Assembly: GCA_047967505.1 (NCBI GenBank)
Contig: CM106541.1
Direction: 5' to 3' (one strand)
Length of the DNA: 64,000 nucleotides
Source of the DNA: Dipteris shenzhenensis
Lineage: Eukaryota > Polypodiophyta > Polypodiopsida > Gleicheniales
The notes beneath the pieces are model-generated. The model was not told the origin of the DNA and did no database searches. It saw only the letters and a program-made list of their open reading frames with translations. The translations under genes were made by a program, and so were the position numbers. Positions 1 to 10,680 of the stretch are shown here, in pieces (position 1 is the first letter of the stretch; each line of letters begins with the position of its first letter).

Positions 1-625
1 ACTAATAGAGTCTTTATTTCAAGGATTCATGGTCTCCCATGCATTCCTATACTGCTATGCGTAGGCTTGGTATTACAAAGTCTAGTGGGACCATAGCTTC
101 AAGGCCATACACCAATTGAAAAGGTGTGCTCCCTCTACTGACCTTGAGTGTGTTTCGGTATGCCCATAAGGCTACATTTAGTTTTTATGCCCAATCAGAA
201 CATTGTGGTTCTACTACCTTGGTGAGGATAATGCATAACATTTTATTGGTGGATTCGGCCTGTCCATTCCCTTGGGGATAGTAGGGTGTGCTTTTTATAT
301 GGATTACCATAAAGCCAGACAAGAGTTCTTGGATTACCTCATTGACAAAATGTGTGCCTCTATCCGACACAATTTCAATGGGGCATCCGAATCGGGTGAT
401 CACATTCTCATATAAGAATCTTGATGTGCTTCTAGCATCTACCTTTCTAACTGCTTTAGCTTCAACCTATTTGGTAAAGTAATTAGTGGCCACAATGATG
501 TAGCGTGCCTGTGTTCCCTTTGCTCTACTAGATGGATGGGACCCATATAGTCAATCCCCCATTTTTCAAATAATTTTTGTGCAACAACTGTTGTTAGGGG
601 ATTGAAGTCTTTGTGTTGTGGTCTA
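1..625 (-). pseudogene. gypsy A integrase core, broken
   Basis: The best block is 185-403, with VSDRGTHF followed by TPYYPQGNGQAE. These hold the second Asp and the Glu of the integrase DDE triad that joins retroelement cDNA to host DNA. A continuation toward position 1 reads WAYRNTLK and STPFQLVYG, typical of the gypsy core's C-terminal side. The frame differs from the RNase H frame upstream and a stop follows Asp-Trp-Ala, so the protein is interrupted. The element's integrase tail and LTR lie outside the window. Confidence 0.85.
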
Positions 626-639
626 GTAGTCCATTGGCA

Positions 640-1680
640 TACATCATAGCCTTTTACATATTCATAGGCATCTGCCCAAAGTGTTGGCCACTAGTAGCCT
701 ACGAGGAGGACTTTTCTTACTGTGGCTTCCCCTTGGAAGTGTCCTCCTGCAATGCCTTCATGGACTTCCCTCGGGATTGGCATGATCTCATGAGGCATTA
801 CACATCTTCTTAATACCTAGTCCTTGCCTGTCTTGTACAGTTGTGCTGCAATGAGTTGATAGGGTGCAGCTTTTAGAATTAGTTTTCTGGCATCTACTGC
901 TTTCATTTCATGGGGTGGTATTCTTTCCATTAAGTACCCAATGATATCTCCATACCAATTTGGAACAACATGGATTTGAAATAGTGTGGCATCTGGCAGG
1001 TCATCTTCTACTCCAACGGCTGCTTCTCCCGACTTGATACGAGACATATGATCAGCAATGTAGAGTTGGGCACCTTTGCGGACCACTATTTTGAAGTTGA
1101 ATTCTTGAAGCAAGAGGATGCTTCTTGTTGTACACGGACGGTTCACAAGATAAAACAGTGCTTGATGGTCGGTGTAGAAGACAAAATCATTTGCTAGTAG
1201 ATAGTGCCAAAATTTCTTAACACTATACACCATTGCTAGGGCTTCTCTTTTTGTGGTGTTATTGTTGATCTCTGCATCATTGAGTTGTCGACCGGCGAAG
1301 TAGAATGGGTAGTCTTTCTTATGTTCACCAAGTTGACAAAGCACACTCCCAATTGCATACTTGGATCCATCAATATGAACATGAAAATCAATATCCTAAT
1401 TGGGAGATATAAGGATGGGTGCCATGATTAGGTGTCACTTTAAAAGCTCAAAGGCTTGGTCACACTCTTCTGTCCATAAGAATTCCACTAATAATTTGTA
1501 AAGTGGTGTGGCTATCATGGCATACTGCAAGATAAATCTTCTATAATAACCGACATGTCCCATAAAGACCTATACACCTTTGGAATTTGTAGGAGGACGT
1601 AATTCCATGATGATTTTGATTTTGTCCATGTCAGTTGCAATCCCATGTTGAGAAATGATGTGTCCCAAAACAACTCCGTG
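640..1680 (-). pseudogene. gypsy A RNase H and H2C2 linker, broken
   Basis: The open block 817-1344 contains YTDHQALFYLV and TKREALAMVYSVKKFWHYL, the usual gypsy RNase H signature that degrades the RNA strand during reverse transcription. It shares a frame with the RT block (1693-2367) but is separated from it by stops near 1683, 1570 and 1395. Below 817 the frame continues through a stop into a region resembling the HHCC finger (GGHFQGEATVRK and CQWTTRPQH). It is clearly part of the element A polyprotein and not functional as written. Confidence 0.8.
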
Positions 1681-1692
1681 GGTGACCATGAA

Positions 1693-2367
1693 CTAGCATT
1701 TTGTTGGATTTAGGGAGATGCCATACTCCTTGCATTTGATCAGTACTACTTCAAGACATTTGAAGTGGTCTTTTTTGTTTGAATGGATGCACAAATCATC
1801 CAAGAACACCTGTAGAAACATATTCAAAAATGACTTGAAAGCTATGAACATGACTCGCTGGAATGTGGTCGAGGCATTACAAAGGCCAAATGGCATGACT
1901 CTATATGCAAAAATACCCCATTCTGTAGCAAATGCTATTTTTGATTGGTCTTTAGGAGCAATTTGCACTTGGTTATAGCCACTAAAGCCATCCAAGAAGC
2001 TATATATTTCGGAACCTACCACCTTTTCCAACACTGTTTCTATTAAGGATAGGGGATAGTGATCCCTAATTGTGGTGGCATTCACATTCTTTAGGTTTAC
2101 ACATATTCTGAGCTTCTTGTTCCATTTAGGCACAATGACGATGGGTGAAACCCAATTAGTGTGCTTTATCTCATAGATGAATCTAGCATCTAGGAGTTTT
2201 TCCAGCTTGTCATCATAAACCATGGTGCCATACTTAGGATTTGTGCGATAAGGTCCACATACCTTAGGGTGGGCACCTTCCCTTATAGGTATCCTGCATA
2301 TTGCCACGTCTGGTGAAATTCCTTTCATCTCTTTGTATGACCATGCTAGGCAGTCACGGTATCCCAT
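1693..2367 (-). pseudogene. gypsy A reverse transcriptase fragment
   Basis: 224 codons of Ty3/gypsy RT. It carries WVSPIVIVPK, LRICVNLKNVN, FLDGFSGYNQVQIAP, VMPFGLCNASTTFQ and the catalytic FLDDL box (the gypsy form of YxDD). The block starts downstream of CLAWSYKEMKGI, a conserved stretch just before RT. The frame ends at a stop right after NPTKC, where an active copy would continue with VxFLGH-like sequence. Homologous residues do continue in the same frame past that stop, so a single base change probably broke it. Confidence 0.9.
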
Positions 2368-2571
2368 TAGGAGTGCTTTGAGTTTGGTTTCATCTTCTTG
2401 TCGAAGCTGTTTCCCAATGAAAACTAGTTTTTATTCCTCCCCTTCAAGGGCGAGGTTTATTGTGTGAGTTTTTGCCAGTCCCTCATAGATTGGAGTTTCT
2501 CCAATGTTATCAGTTTCTTGAACTTTAGATTCTCTTAGTGGTCTTGGCATTGCTATTGGGACACTTCCACT

Positions 2572-2828
2572 TGTTGAGAGTTCACGCTCAACATCATGTG
2601 ATCATGTGTGCATAGCACCATCACGTGATCATATGTGCATAGCACTAACCTTATAGAGTGCTATAAAGGAAAGGGTTAGCTCCCCTAACCCTAACCCTAA
2701 AAGGGTTTGTATATATTCTATTTTTTCAACTAATTCTAGTGTACAGTTAGTCATTTGTGGTGTGCTCTCTAGCTGTGCCCTCTCTCCTCATCTCCACTCT
2801 TCTCCTCTCCCCTCTTCATATTTTGTCA
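2572..2828 (+). repeat. 5' LTR of copia element 1
   Basis: A 257-bp LTR with TG...CA ends. The first 22 bases form a small hairpin (TGTTGAG ... CTCAACA). Two 27-bp near-copies of a CATCAYGTGATCATRTGTGC unit follow. A TATATATT box (about 2709-2716) sits shortly after a run of CCCTAA repeats (about 2684-2701) and is the likely core promoter. The primer-binding site follows at once. Confidence 0.95.
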
Positions 2829-2840
2829 TGGTATCAGAGC
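2829..2840 (+). promoter_or_regulatory. primer-binding site, copia element 1
   Basis: TGGTATCAGAGC immediately follows the LTR. It is complementary to the 3' end of plant initiator tRNA-Met, the usual primer for minus-strand cDNA synthesis in Ty1/copia elements. Confidence 0.95.
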
Positions 2841-5296
2841 TCCCTTGTCTTCCGTTGAGACATTGAGATTCTTGAGAGTGTGAGAGAGATTGTGAGATTG
2901 AGAGTTCTCTTGAGTGATTGTGAGATTCTTCCGTTCACTTCCGTTGAGAGAATTTCCGTCCATTGAAAGAAGATTTCCGTCATCTCCTTTGAGAGTTATT
3001 CATTCCGTTCATTCTTGAAAAAGAGAGTTCTCTTGTCTGAGAGAGAGAAAGATACATAGAGTTTTGGCTTGAGGGTTTGTACCTTTGAGAGGTCGAAAGA
3101 CCCCGCCTCCTTCTTCACAAGGCCATTGACTCCATTTCAGAGATGACTTGGCTCCTTCAGCTACAGTAGCTCCAGCCTCGATGGGATAGCCACGACTCAA
3201 AGCCTCCTACGAGCCTCCAACGAATGCCCACGACCTTTCTAGCATGCTTCGCAAGCAAGGAAGCAACTAAAGCGCACTACAACGAAAAGCTCTTGGCCAT
3301 CGACAGCCAAGAGTTGCAGCCAGCTTCAACGCTTCCTCCAAACGACTGCATAACGACCAAGTGGAGCTCCTCAACTCCTCAAGGGACGAGCGCGACTAGG
3401 GGCCGAATGCCCAGATCGACGGACTGCATTCCAAGCTCCTCATCAGAAGCTCAAGAATCTCCACGGTATTCTCGCTGCCGTTTCTTGGGGTGTTCTTCTC
3501 ATCGTGGAAGCTATGGCGGCTCGGTACCTTGGTCAATGCCTCTCTCGTGACAAGGGGCCGTCAACCGAGCTCTAAAAGGCTACCTTGGAGACGAGCCGTT
3601 CGACTTTGGCTCGCTCTAGTCCGTCTACAACGAACGGTCGCAGTCCAAGCTCCTTCCACGCCTGCCTTCAACAACGGCTCGCCCACACACAGCAACGCGC
3701 GCCTCCAAACGGCTGCCTCCTACTCGCCGACGACTTCCTTCCCTCAGGAATCTCCTCGAACAATTGGTCGAATCCCACGGACAGCGACGAATCTCCAAGC
3801 TTTTGCAACTAAACGGGAGAGACGACGAAGGACGGAATCTTGAGATTCCGTCGGCATCTTGAAAAGATTCCGTCGATCCTAGAAACATAACACGTGGCAA
3901 CCTTATCTCCAATTGCCACGTCATCAGGCACCCGGATGTGCCACGTGTACCTGTCTTATCATCTGACACGTCATCTAATCTGCCACGTGGCAATCTTATC
4001 TGCCACGTGTCAATCCTATCTGCCACATCATCAGCCAATCCTACCTGCCACATCAGCAGCGCCACATAAGTAGGCCACGTCATCACCGACTGCCACATCA
4101 TCACCGACTGCCACATCAGCACCGACTGCCACGTCACTTGCCACATCATCAGTGACATGTCATCAACCACGTCACCTGCCACATCATCAGTGACACATCA
4201 TCAGCCACGTCACCTGCCATGTCATCAGTGACATGTCATCAGGCCATGTCATCTGCCACGTCAGCACTGCCATGTCATCTGCCACGTCACCTATGCCACG
4301 TCATCAGTGCCACATCACCCTGCTGACATCATCTGTGCCACCTCAGCAGTCCAGTCTGCACTGACCCTCTGCAGGCACAGTCCCTTGCCAGGCACACTGT
4401 GCACACACTGCATGTGCACACTCCTGCCACCTCAGCACAGAGCTTCACTGGCACACCTCTTGCTAAGCACAGTGCCACATCATCACTGCATGTGACTCAC
4501 AGTGACACATCATCATTGAGCACCATTTGCACTCCTTTTGCCCCTCCACCTAGATCAAGTCATATCTCTTGATCCAGGAAGAATTTGAGGGTGCTCCAAA
4601 AAGGAAAGTCGCTCGATTTTTCGTGCTCTACGCGCTCGTTACATCACGCGCACATTTCGGCGCAAGTTACACTCACATTTGAGCCTCGCCGACAAAACCA
4701 CTTCCTTCACGCACATTTGCCTCTACATCGACGCATCTGACCCAGCACTTAAAAAGAACAAAGGAAAAGGAATTATTTGCTCCTCTTTCATCGATCGATG
4801 GTTGGTTTAGATCTAGATCAGAGTAGACTAGATCGCCATAGAGGGGATGCTTTGAATTCCCCAAGTTGCCAATCTAAGCCATGCCCGAAATTCCCGACTA
4901 GTACCTACTCGGAGTCAGTCCATACGCTCACATCCGATTTCACATCATTACATTACCTGAAACCTTACGTTCATCAGTTCAGTGAGCAGACTTCAGAGTT
5001 CAGAGGCATTGCAGATTGATTCAGTGGGCAGATAGCACTTGATTTCACACACACATGCCACATTGTAAAGCCTATTTGGCTATCTCACGGCATCGTGCAC
5101 ATCATTTTCAGCCTTGTAAAGCCTCTTGGCTATTCCCGGCATCATTGCCACAAGCCTTGTAACACAGGTCAGATCTTATTTACTGCAGTTCTATCTTCAC
5201 CGACGATACAGAGATTTCACTTGGCATCTTCAGTGTATTTGCAGTTGATTCATACAGAGTTTTTTCAGGACACTTTTTGAGTACATTGTTTGCACC
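2841..5296 (+). other. long untranslated leader of copia element 1
   Basis: About 2.5 kb separates primer site and gag ATG, long for a copia leader. It has purine-rich direct repeats (GAGAGTGTGAGAGAGATTG-like, 2870-3050) and a GC-richer stretch (3100-3850) with short unrecognised ORFs at 3224-3550 and 3490-3843. A degenerate minisatellite of CCACGTCATCA units follows (3890-4520), then unique sequence. No retroelement or host protein was recognised in these ORFs. It may be acquired host sequence. Confidence 0.7.
3890..4520 (+). repeat. degenerate minisatellite rich in ACGT boxes
   Basis: Imperfect tandem units of roughly 12-14 bp around TGCCACGTCATCA and TGCCACATCATCA. CACGTCA occurs about nine times (for example 3917, 3967, 4280, 4296) and CACGTG four times (3891, 3942, 3984, 4004). 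These are G-box and G/C-box cores bound by plant bZIP factors. The reverse strand reads as an artefactual Trp/Met-rich ORF. Confidence 0.85.
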
Positions 5297-6490
5297 ATGT
5301 CGACTAGCAACCTCAATTTGGAGGCATCTGCTAAGTTAGACAACTTCAATTACGGTACATGGAAATACCGAATGGAGACCATTCTTGTGCTTCAGGACAA
5401 ATGGGAGTATGTCGATGGATCCATACCTAGACCATTGGCCGATCCAGCCACCAGTAGCTCTACTCCATCTGTTGTCACAACACCAGCAACGGGATCTACA
5501 TCGGGATCTACATCTACACAAACAGTTTTCGCATCAGTAGCAGATCCTGCCACCATTGCCCGAGCTCAAGAAGAATGGGATAAGAAAGACAAGTATACCT
5601 ATCACCTGATCAAGCAGAATGTGCAAGATGTCATGCTAGGACAGCTCAACACAGTCAAGACATCAAAAGAAGCATGGGATATGTTCGCAGCTCTCTACGA
5701 GTCCAAGAACACATCCAGGATTCTCACCTTGAGAAACCAGATCAACCAGAGTTTCCGCAATAGCAATGAAACCGGTCATGCTTATGTACTCCGCATCAAA
5801 GACTACAACAATCAACTTGCAGCAGCAGGAGAAACTATGAATCCCGCAGAAATGGTTCAAGTAATCCTGAATGGACTAGGAGAAGGATATGAGAATCTAG
5901 TCCAGAGTATTGCCATCCAACGGCAAATTCCAACACTGGAAGAACTTCAGTCAGTTCTACTTGGTGAAGAACTCAGGACTCAGGCCATTCAAGCACGTAA
6001 AGGTCATTTTAATGATCAGGCATTCACCGCTTCAGACAGAAGCAGAGGCAAAGGCAGAAACAGAGGTAGATCATATCAGAAAAGTGGTCAAAATCAAAGT
6101 CAGAATCAGCATCAGCATCAGCAGCATCCTCAGCAACATCAAAATCAGCAAAGAGGAAATCATTCCAACAGAGGAAGATTCCAAGGACGAGGGAATGCAT
6201 CCACCAATGTGTCAAACATTCAATGCAACTATTGTCACAAGTTTGGACACTATGAAAGAGATTGCCGCAAGAAGCAGTATGACCAAGGCGATCAATCCAG
6301 CAGTAATCGAGGGAATTCCCAAGGAAGAGGAAATCATCGTGGTGGACATTCTAGTCACAGTCATTTTGCAAATGAACATGGAAATATGTTTCTTGCAAGT
6401 GAGGAATTGCATCAGACTGATACAATGCACCTAGACACTGATTTCAATCCCAAAGAAGATTTCAGTTATCAAGTCGACCAAGTGGAATAG
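5297..6490 (+). CDS. copia element 1 Gag
   Basis: A 397-residue Gag. Residues 8-130 hold the copia N-terminal capsid region (FNYGTWKYRMETIL, AWDMFAALYE), followed by a UBN2-like capsid core to about residue 230. A Q/N/R-rich linker comes next, then a CCHC zinc knuckle CNYCHKFGHYERDC (about residue 310). Gag would assemble the cytoplasmic virus-like particle that packages element RNA. The start is the first ATG in good context (CACCATGTC) and gives the expected N-terminus. The frame ends at TAG (6488-6490), and the protease continues in the same frame directly after it. Confidence 0.9.
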   Translation: MSTSNLNLEASAKLDNFNYGTWKYRMETILVLQDKWEYVDGSIPRPLADPATSSSTPSVVTTPATGSTSGSTSTQTVFASVADPATIARAQEEWDKKDKYTYHLIKQNVQDVMLGQLNTVKTSKEAWDMFAALYESKNTSRILTLRNQINQSFRNSNETGHAYVLRIKDYNNQLAAAGETMNPAEMVQVILNGLGEGYENLVQSIAIQRQIPTLEELQSVLLGEELRTQAIQARKGHFNDQAFTASDRSRGKGRNRGRSYQKSGQNQSQNQHQHQQHPQQHQNQQRGNHSNRGRFQGRGNASTNVSNIQCNYCHKFGHYERDCRKKQYDQGDQSSSNRGNSQGRGNHRGGHSSHSHFANEHGNMFLASEELHQTDTMHLDTDFNPKEDFSYQVDQVE

Positions 6491-7657
6491 GATCCTTGGT
6501 ACATCGACAGCGGTGCATCATCTCATATGACAAATCATCAGGAATGGTTCACAGAAATGAAGCCATTAGAAGGTCAAAAGAATGTCATCTATACAGCAGA
6601 CAATACACCGAATCCAGTTCAAGGGACAGGTGTTATCCCTATGAACAATTTCACTGGTACAAAAGGATTAGTCAAAGATGTGCTCTATGTTCCGAAGCTC
6701 AGCAAGAACCTTTTGTCAGTAGGTCAAATGACGGAACACAACTACAAAGTCATCTTCGACGATGATGAATGCACTATCAGAGACAAATCCAAAAGAGGGC
6801 AGCTAGTAGCAAAAGGCGTCAAGGAAGGACGCTTATACAAGATGCTAGCTACAGTACTAGATAAACATGCCATGTCAGCTCAAATGCAACAGATGCCACT
6901 ATCTGCAAAATGGCATAAGAGATATGGTCATGTCAACTTCAAGTACTTGTTAGATCTCAGGAATCACAATATGGTAATTGGGATTCCGAAGCTACAGTTT
7001 CTTGGAAAGGTTTGTGAAGCATGCTGCTTCGGCAAACAAAAGCGAACCAACTTTGTCAGAAGTACCTCTCGTGCACGAGGTATTCTTGATTTAATTCATA
7101 CAGATGTATGGGGTTATGCCCAGACCCGCAGCATCAATGGTTCACTTTATTACTTGACCTTCATCGACGACTACAGCAGATATTGTTGGGTCTACTTTCT
7201 GAAAGAGAAATCTGAAGTGTTTGCCAGATTTCAAGAATTCAAAGCCATGGTAGAAAACCAAACAGGCAGAAAGATCAAGGTCATGAGATCAGATAGAGGA
7301 GGTGAATACATGTCTTCAGCCTTCATGAACTTTTGCAAAACTCACGGTATTCGAAGACAATTCACATGTGCAGATACTCCTCAGCAAAATGCAATAGCTG
7401 AAAGGAAGAATGGGACTTTAGCAGACAGTGCTAGAGCAATGCTTAGTGAAAAGCATCTTCCGAATCAGTATTGGGCAGAAGCAATAGCTACAGCTAACTA
7501 CTTGCTTAATCGGCTTCCTACCGAACCGATACAAGGTATGACTCCTTATGAAGCATTCACTGGACACAAGCCACGCATTGGGCATCTCCGCATATTTGGT
7601 TGCATAGCATATGCCCACATACATGATGATCATCGCAGGAAATTGGATGCTAAGTGA
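6491..7657 (+). pseudogene. copia element 1 protease and integrase
   Basis: This reads in frame with Gag after its TAG. The aspartic protease site is DSGASSHMT (about 6506-6532), followed by the conserved VLYVPKLSKNLLSVGQM stretch. The integrase region has the HH-CC finger (WHKRYGHVN ... CEACCFGKQ) and the DDE residues in HTDVWGYA, MRSDRGGEYM and PQQNAIAERKN. A TGA at 7655-7657 interrupts a conserved KLDAK-RKCIMVGY junction without shifting the frame. The open block starting at 6527 is only a internal Met and misses the protease site, so I start the region right after the TAG. Confidence 0.88.
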
Positions 7658-8583
7658 CGCAAATGCATCATGGTAGGCTACAGTGAAGAAAGTAAAGCAT
7701 ACAAATTGTATGATCCCATCAACCGCAAAGTCATTATCTACAGAGATGTAATCTTCGATGAGGAATCAGAATGGAAAACCTCACCTACACAGGAGATAGA
7801 TGCATCGACTTCACAGTCATCTACAGAACAGGTTGATGAAGAAGAGCAAGAATTGCCAGCAACACCCCAATCAGCATCACAGCAGCTCAGACGGTCTACT
7901 AGGGAAAGCAGACCACCAGCCAGATTGACATATGCTCAGAAAGGCAAAGCAATTCAGGTGGAGACCACCAACTATGCTCTTATGACTACCATCATGGCTA
8001 CAGAAGAGCCAGTGTACTTCGAAGACGCAGTAGATAAGCCAGAATGGCAAATTGCAATGAATGAAGAAATGGATGCTTTGTATAAAAATAACACTTGGGT
8101 ATTATGCGACCTTCCACCAGGAAAGAAGGCCATAGCCAACAAATGGGTATACAAAGTGAAGTACAATCCAGATGGCAGTATTCAGAGATACAAAGCCAGA
8201 TTAGTTGCAAAAGGATTTGCACAACAATATGGCCAAGATTATGATGAGACTTATGCTCCAGTCGCAAAGATGGATTCCATACGGTTCTTGATATCACTAG
8301 CGACACTCAGTAAATGGAATGTGTATCAGCTCGATGTCAAGAATGCATTTCTCAATGGTTATCTAGACGAGGAAGTCTACATGCAACAACCAGCCGGTTA
8401 TGTTGAACCAGGACAGGAGAACAAGGTTTGCCATCTCAAGAAAAGTCTCTATGGCTTAAAGCAAGCACCCAGAAGTTGGTACAGCAGAATTGACAAGTAT
8501 TTTGCTGATCTGGGATACATGAAGTCCAATGCAGATCATACTCTCTACTACAAATTCAAGGGGAAGATATTACTATTGCACTT
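7658..8583 (+). pseudogene. copia element 1 integrase tail and RT, first part
   Basis: Continues in the integrase frame after the TGA. The integrase tail (MVGYSEESKAYKLYDP) and an acidic/Ser linker lead to copia RT with WQIAMNEEMDALYKNNTW, ANKWVYKVKYNPDGS, RYKARLVAKGFAQ, NAFLNGYLDEEVYMQQPAG and [13 protein letters not shown]. The frame is lost just before the catalytic YVDD box, between about 8560 and 8583, by a one- or two-base indel. The RT active site therefore lies in the next block. Confidence 0.88.
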
Positions 8584-9555
8584 TTGTACGTAGATGATCT
8601 GATTGTGACAGGAAGCAAGGATAGCTTCATCAGAAAGCTAAAACAAGACTTATCTGCAGAGTTCGACATGAAAGATCTTGGACTTATGCACTATTGTCTT
8701 GGAATTGAGTTCTGGAGAGATTCAGATAGCACATTCATGAGTCAGCTCAAATATGTTGACAGTCTCCTGAAGAAGTTTCATATGGCAGATTGCAAGATTG
8801 CAGCCACTCCCATGGAACAGAGTTTGAAACTTACTAAAGATTCAGAAAAGCCTACAGTCAATGACAGATACTACAGGCAACTCATTGGATCTCTTATATA
8901 TCTGACAATCACACGGCCAGATATTTGTTATGCAGTAAGCTCACTAGCACAGTTTATGGCAAATCCAAAACAATCTCACTGGAATGCAGCCAAAAGAGTC
9001 TTGAGATACATCAGAGGTACAAGACAATTTGGGATAGAATACAGAGGAAGTCATCCACGGTTGCATGGATACTGTGACAGTGACTATGCTGGAGATCATG
9101 AGACCAGGAGATCGACACAGGGATATGCATTTTTCCTTGGTCAAGGTGCTATATCATGGTTGTCAAACAAACAGCCAACTGTTTCTTTGTCTTCGACTGA
9201 AGCAGAATATAGAGCACTCACTACAAGTGCATGTGAGGCTATATGGCTCAGAAGACTATTGTCAGAAACAGATTACTTTGATGAGTCAAAGCCAACAACA
9301 ATATACTGTGATAATCAATCGGCTCAAGCATTGGCCAAAAATCCAGTATATCACTCCAGAACAAAGCACATTGATGTCAGAGAGCACTTCATCAGAGAAA
9401 GAGTGTTACTTGGTGACATCACACTGCAGCATTGTGATAGCAAAGAAAATGTTGCAGATATCTTTACCAAACCACTCGGTAAAGAGCTATTCGAGAAACA
9501 CCGACTAGCTCTTGGTTTGATGCAGAGGAAGGACATTCCCATTAAAGGGGTGTGA
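8584..9555 (+). pseudogene. copia element 1 RT C-terminus and RNase H
   Basis: Opens with the RT catalytic YVDDLIVTG box and runs through KDLGLMHYCLGIEFWR, RPDICYAVSSLAQFM and the connection. RNase H follows with YCDSDYAGD, SLSSTEAEYRAL, CDNQSAQALAKNPVYHSRTKHIDV and ADIFTKPLG. All these are standard in copia elements. The 3' end is intact. The first codon is set by the frameshift, not by a true initiator (the track begins at a TTG). A TGA at the end lies 88 bases before the 3' LTR. Confidence 0.9.
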
Positions 9556-9630
9556 TGGAATGTAATGCTCAGTCCTTCTTCGATTCCCCAGAATCATCAT
9601 CTTGAGGGAAGGCCTACTTCATGATGTTGA

Positions 9631-9643
9631 TCTTGAGGGAAGG
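9631..9643 (+). promoter_or_regulatory. polypurine tract, copia element 1
   Basis: A purine-rich TTGAGGGAAGG directly precedes the 3' LTR and would prime plus-strand DNA. The same string occurs about 37 bases upstream as part of a short direct duplication. Confidence 0.75.
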
Positions 9644-9900
9644 TGTTGAGAGTTCACGCTCAACATCATGTGATCATGTGTGCATAGCACCATCACGTGA
9701 TCATATGTGCATAGCACTAACCTTATAGAGTGCTATAAAGGAAAGGGTTAGCTCCCCTAACCCTAACCCTAAAAGGGTTTGTATATATTCTATTTTTTCA
9801 ACTAATTCTAGTGTACAGTTAGTCATTTGTGGTGTGCTCTCTAGCTGTGCCCTCTCTCCTCATCTCCACTCTTCTCCTCTCCCCTCTTCATATTTTGTCA
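9644..9900 (+). repeat. 3' LTR of copia element 1
   Basis: 257 bp. I found no difference from the 5' LTR when comparing by eye. It is followed by CCACT (9901-9905), the second copy of the target-site duplication. Confidence 0.95.
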
Positions 9901-10680
9901 CCACTTGTGTAATTCTTGAAGCACCCGACACTTCTCAAAGATCAGGGCCTCTGATGGTGTTAAACTAGCCTGACATGTGCCATGTGTACTGGGTGGCATA
10001 GTTTCATTTACCAATTTGTTAGGCTCTTTTTGACACCCTTCCCTTGAAGTCTCTTGATCGAGCTTCATCCACAAATTTGGCTTATACTTCTGAAACTTCT
10101 TACATTGGGAACTATGGGGTAACTTTTCCACTAGGAAGGTGTTCCCAAGTAAGGGTTCATTTGCTGCGCATACTCCTTCGAGTCCCTTATGGGACCATTC
10201 AAGAGGTGGTGGTTCTAATTTTGAGGGAGCTGGCTTTGCTAGATACAATTCGACAATCCTTGTTTGGATTCCTTTGAATTCATTGAAGTGTTCGACCTTG
10301 GCTTTTCTGCGATTTCCTCCTGGAGCTTTCTTGCGGGATCTTTTGCTGCTATTATTCAACTTTGGAGGTTCAATTTTTGGGAGCTCGATTGCCATTAGGG
10401 CATGCAGAATGGCTAAGTCATTATCAAAGATTTGAACTTCAATTTCAGCATTCTCAGCCTCAGTTTCAAGGTCCTAAGGAAAATAGAAGTCATCATTGGT
10501 ATGGGTACCTTCTTCAGGTTCATTATCCCACTCAAGGTAAGCCATAAAGAATGGCACCTCTAGATCGATTGGTTCTTCATGTGTGAGTAGAGGATCTACC
10601 TGTAGCACCTTAGCATCTATCTGCAAGAAGATGGGGTCTAATGAATGGCAATTGTCGATGGTTGCCAATGTTTGTATCTA
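9901..10680 (-). pseudogene. gypsy A protease-RT linker
   Basis: Two open blocks (9898-10395 and 10474-10668), separated by a stop, code for a charged polypeptide (ELPKIEPPKLNN, KKAPGGNRRKAKVEHF, EWDNEPEEGTH). I recognise no domain. Its place between gypsy protease and RT and its shared sense make it the polyprotein linker that copia element 1 interrupts. Confidence 0.65.

Larger units (their letters stand above)
1..2571 (-). mobile_element. Ty3/gypsy element A, 3' part (RT-RNase H-integrase)
   Basis: Minus-strand gypsy pol remnant cut off by the left window edge. Read right to left, the order is RT, RNase H, an H2C2-type finger region and integrase, as in Ty3/gypsy. The upstream half (gag and protease) lies at 9901-12375, beyond copia element 1, so the two blocks are one element split by that insertion. 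Several in-frame stops and at least one frameshift make it inactive. The lineage is unresolved because neither LTR nor chromodomain is in view. Confidence 0.9.
2572..9900 (+). mobile_element. Ty1/copia element 1, full length, nested in gypsy A
   Basis: A 7,329-bp copia element with 257-bp LTRs, a tRNA-Met primer site directly after the 5' LTR, gag, protease, integrase, RT and RNase H in copia order, and a purine tract before the 3' LTR. The host site CCACT is duplicated at 2567-2571 and 9901-9905, and the interrupted gypsy gene resumes on both sides. The LTRs look identical by eye, implying recent insertion. Yet the coding region has a TAG between gag and protease (6488-6490), a TGA at 7655-7657 and a frameshift near 8560-8583, so this copy is probably non-autonomous. 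Confidence 0.95.

Noticed and set aside
3625-4182. 185-codon minus-strand ORF with repeated Met-Trp-Gln-Ser
   Set aside because: Produced by reading the CCACGTCATCA minisatellite backwards. No homolog or start context supports it.
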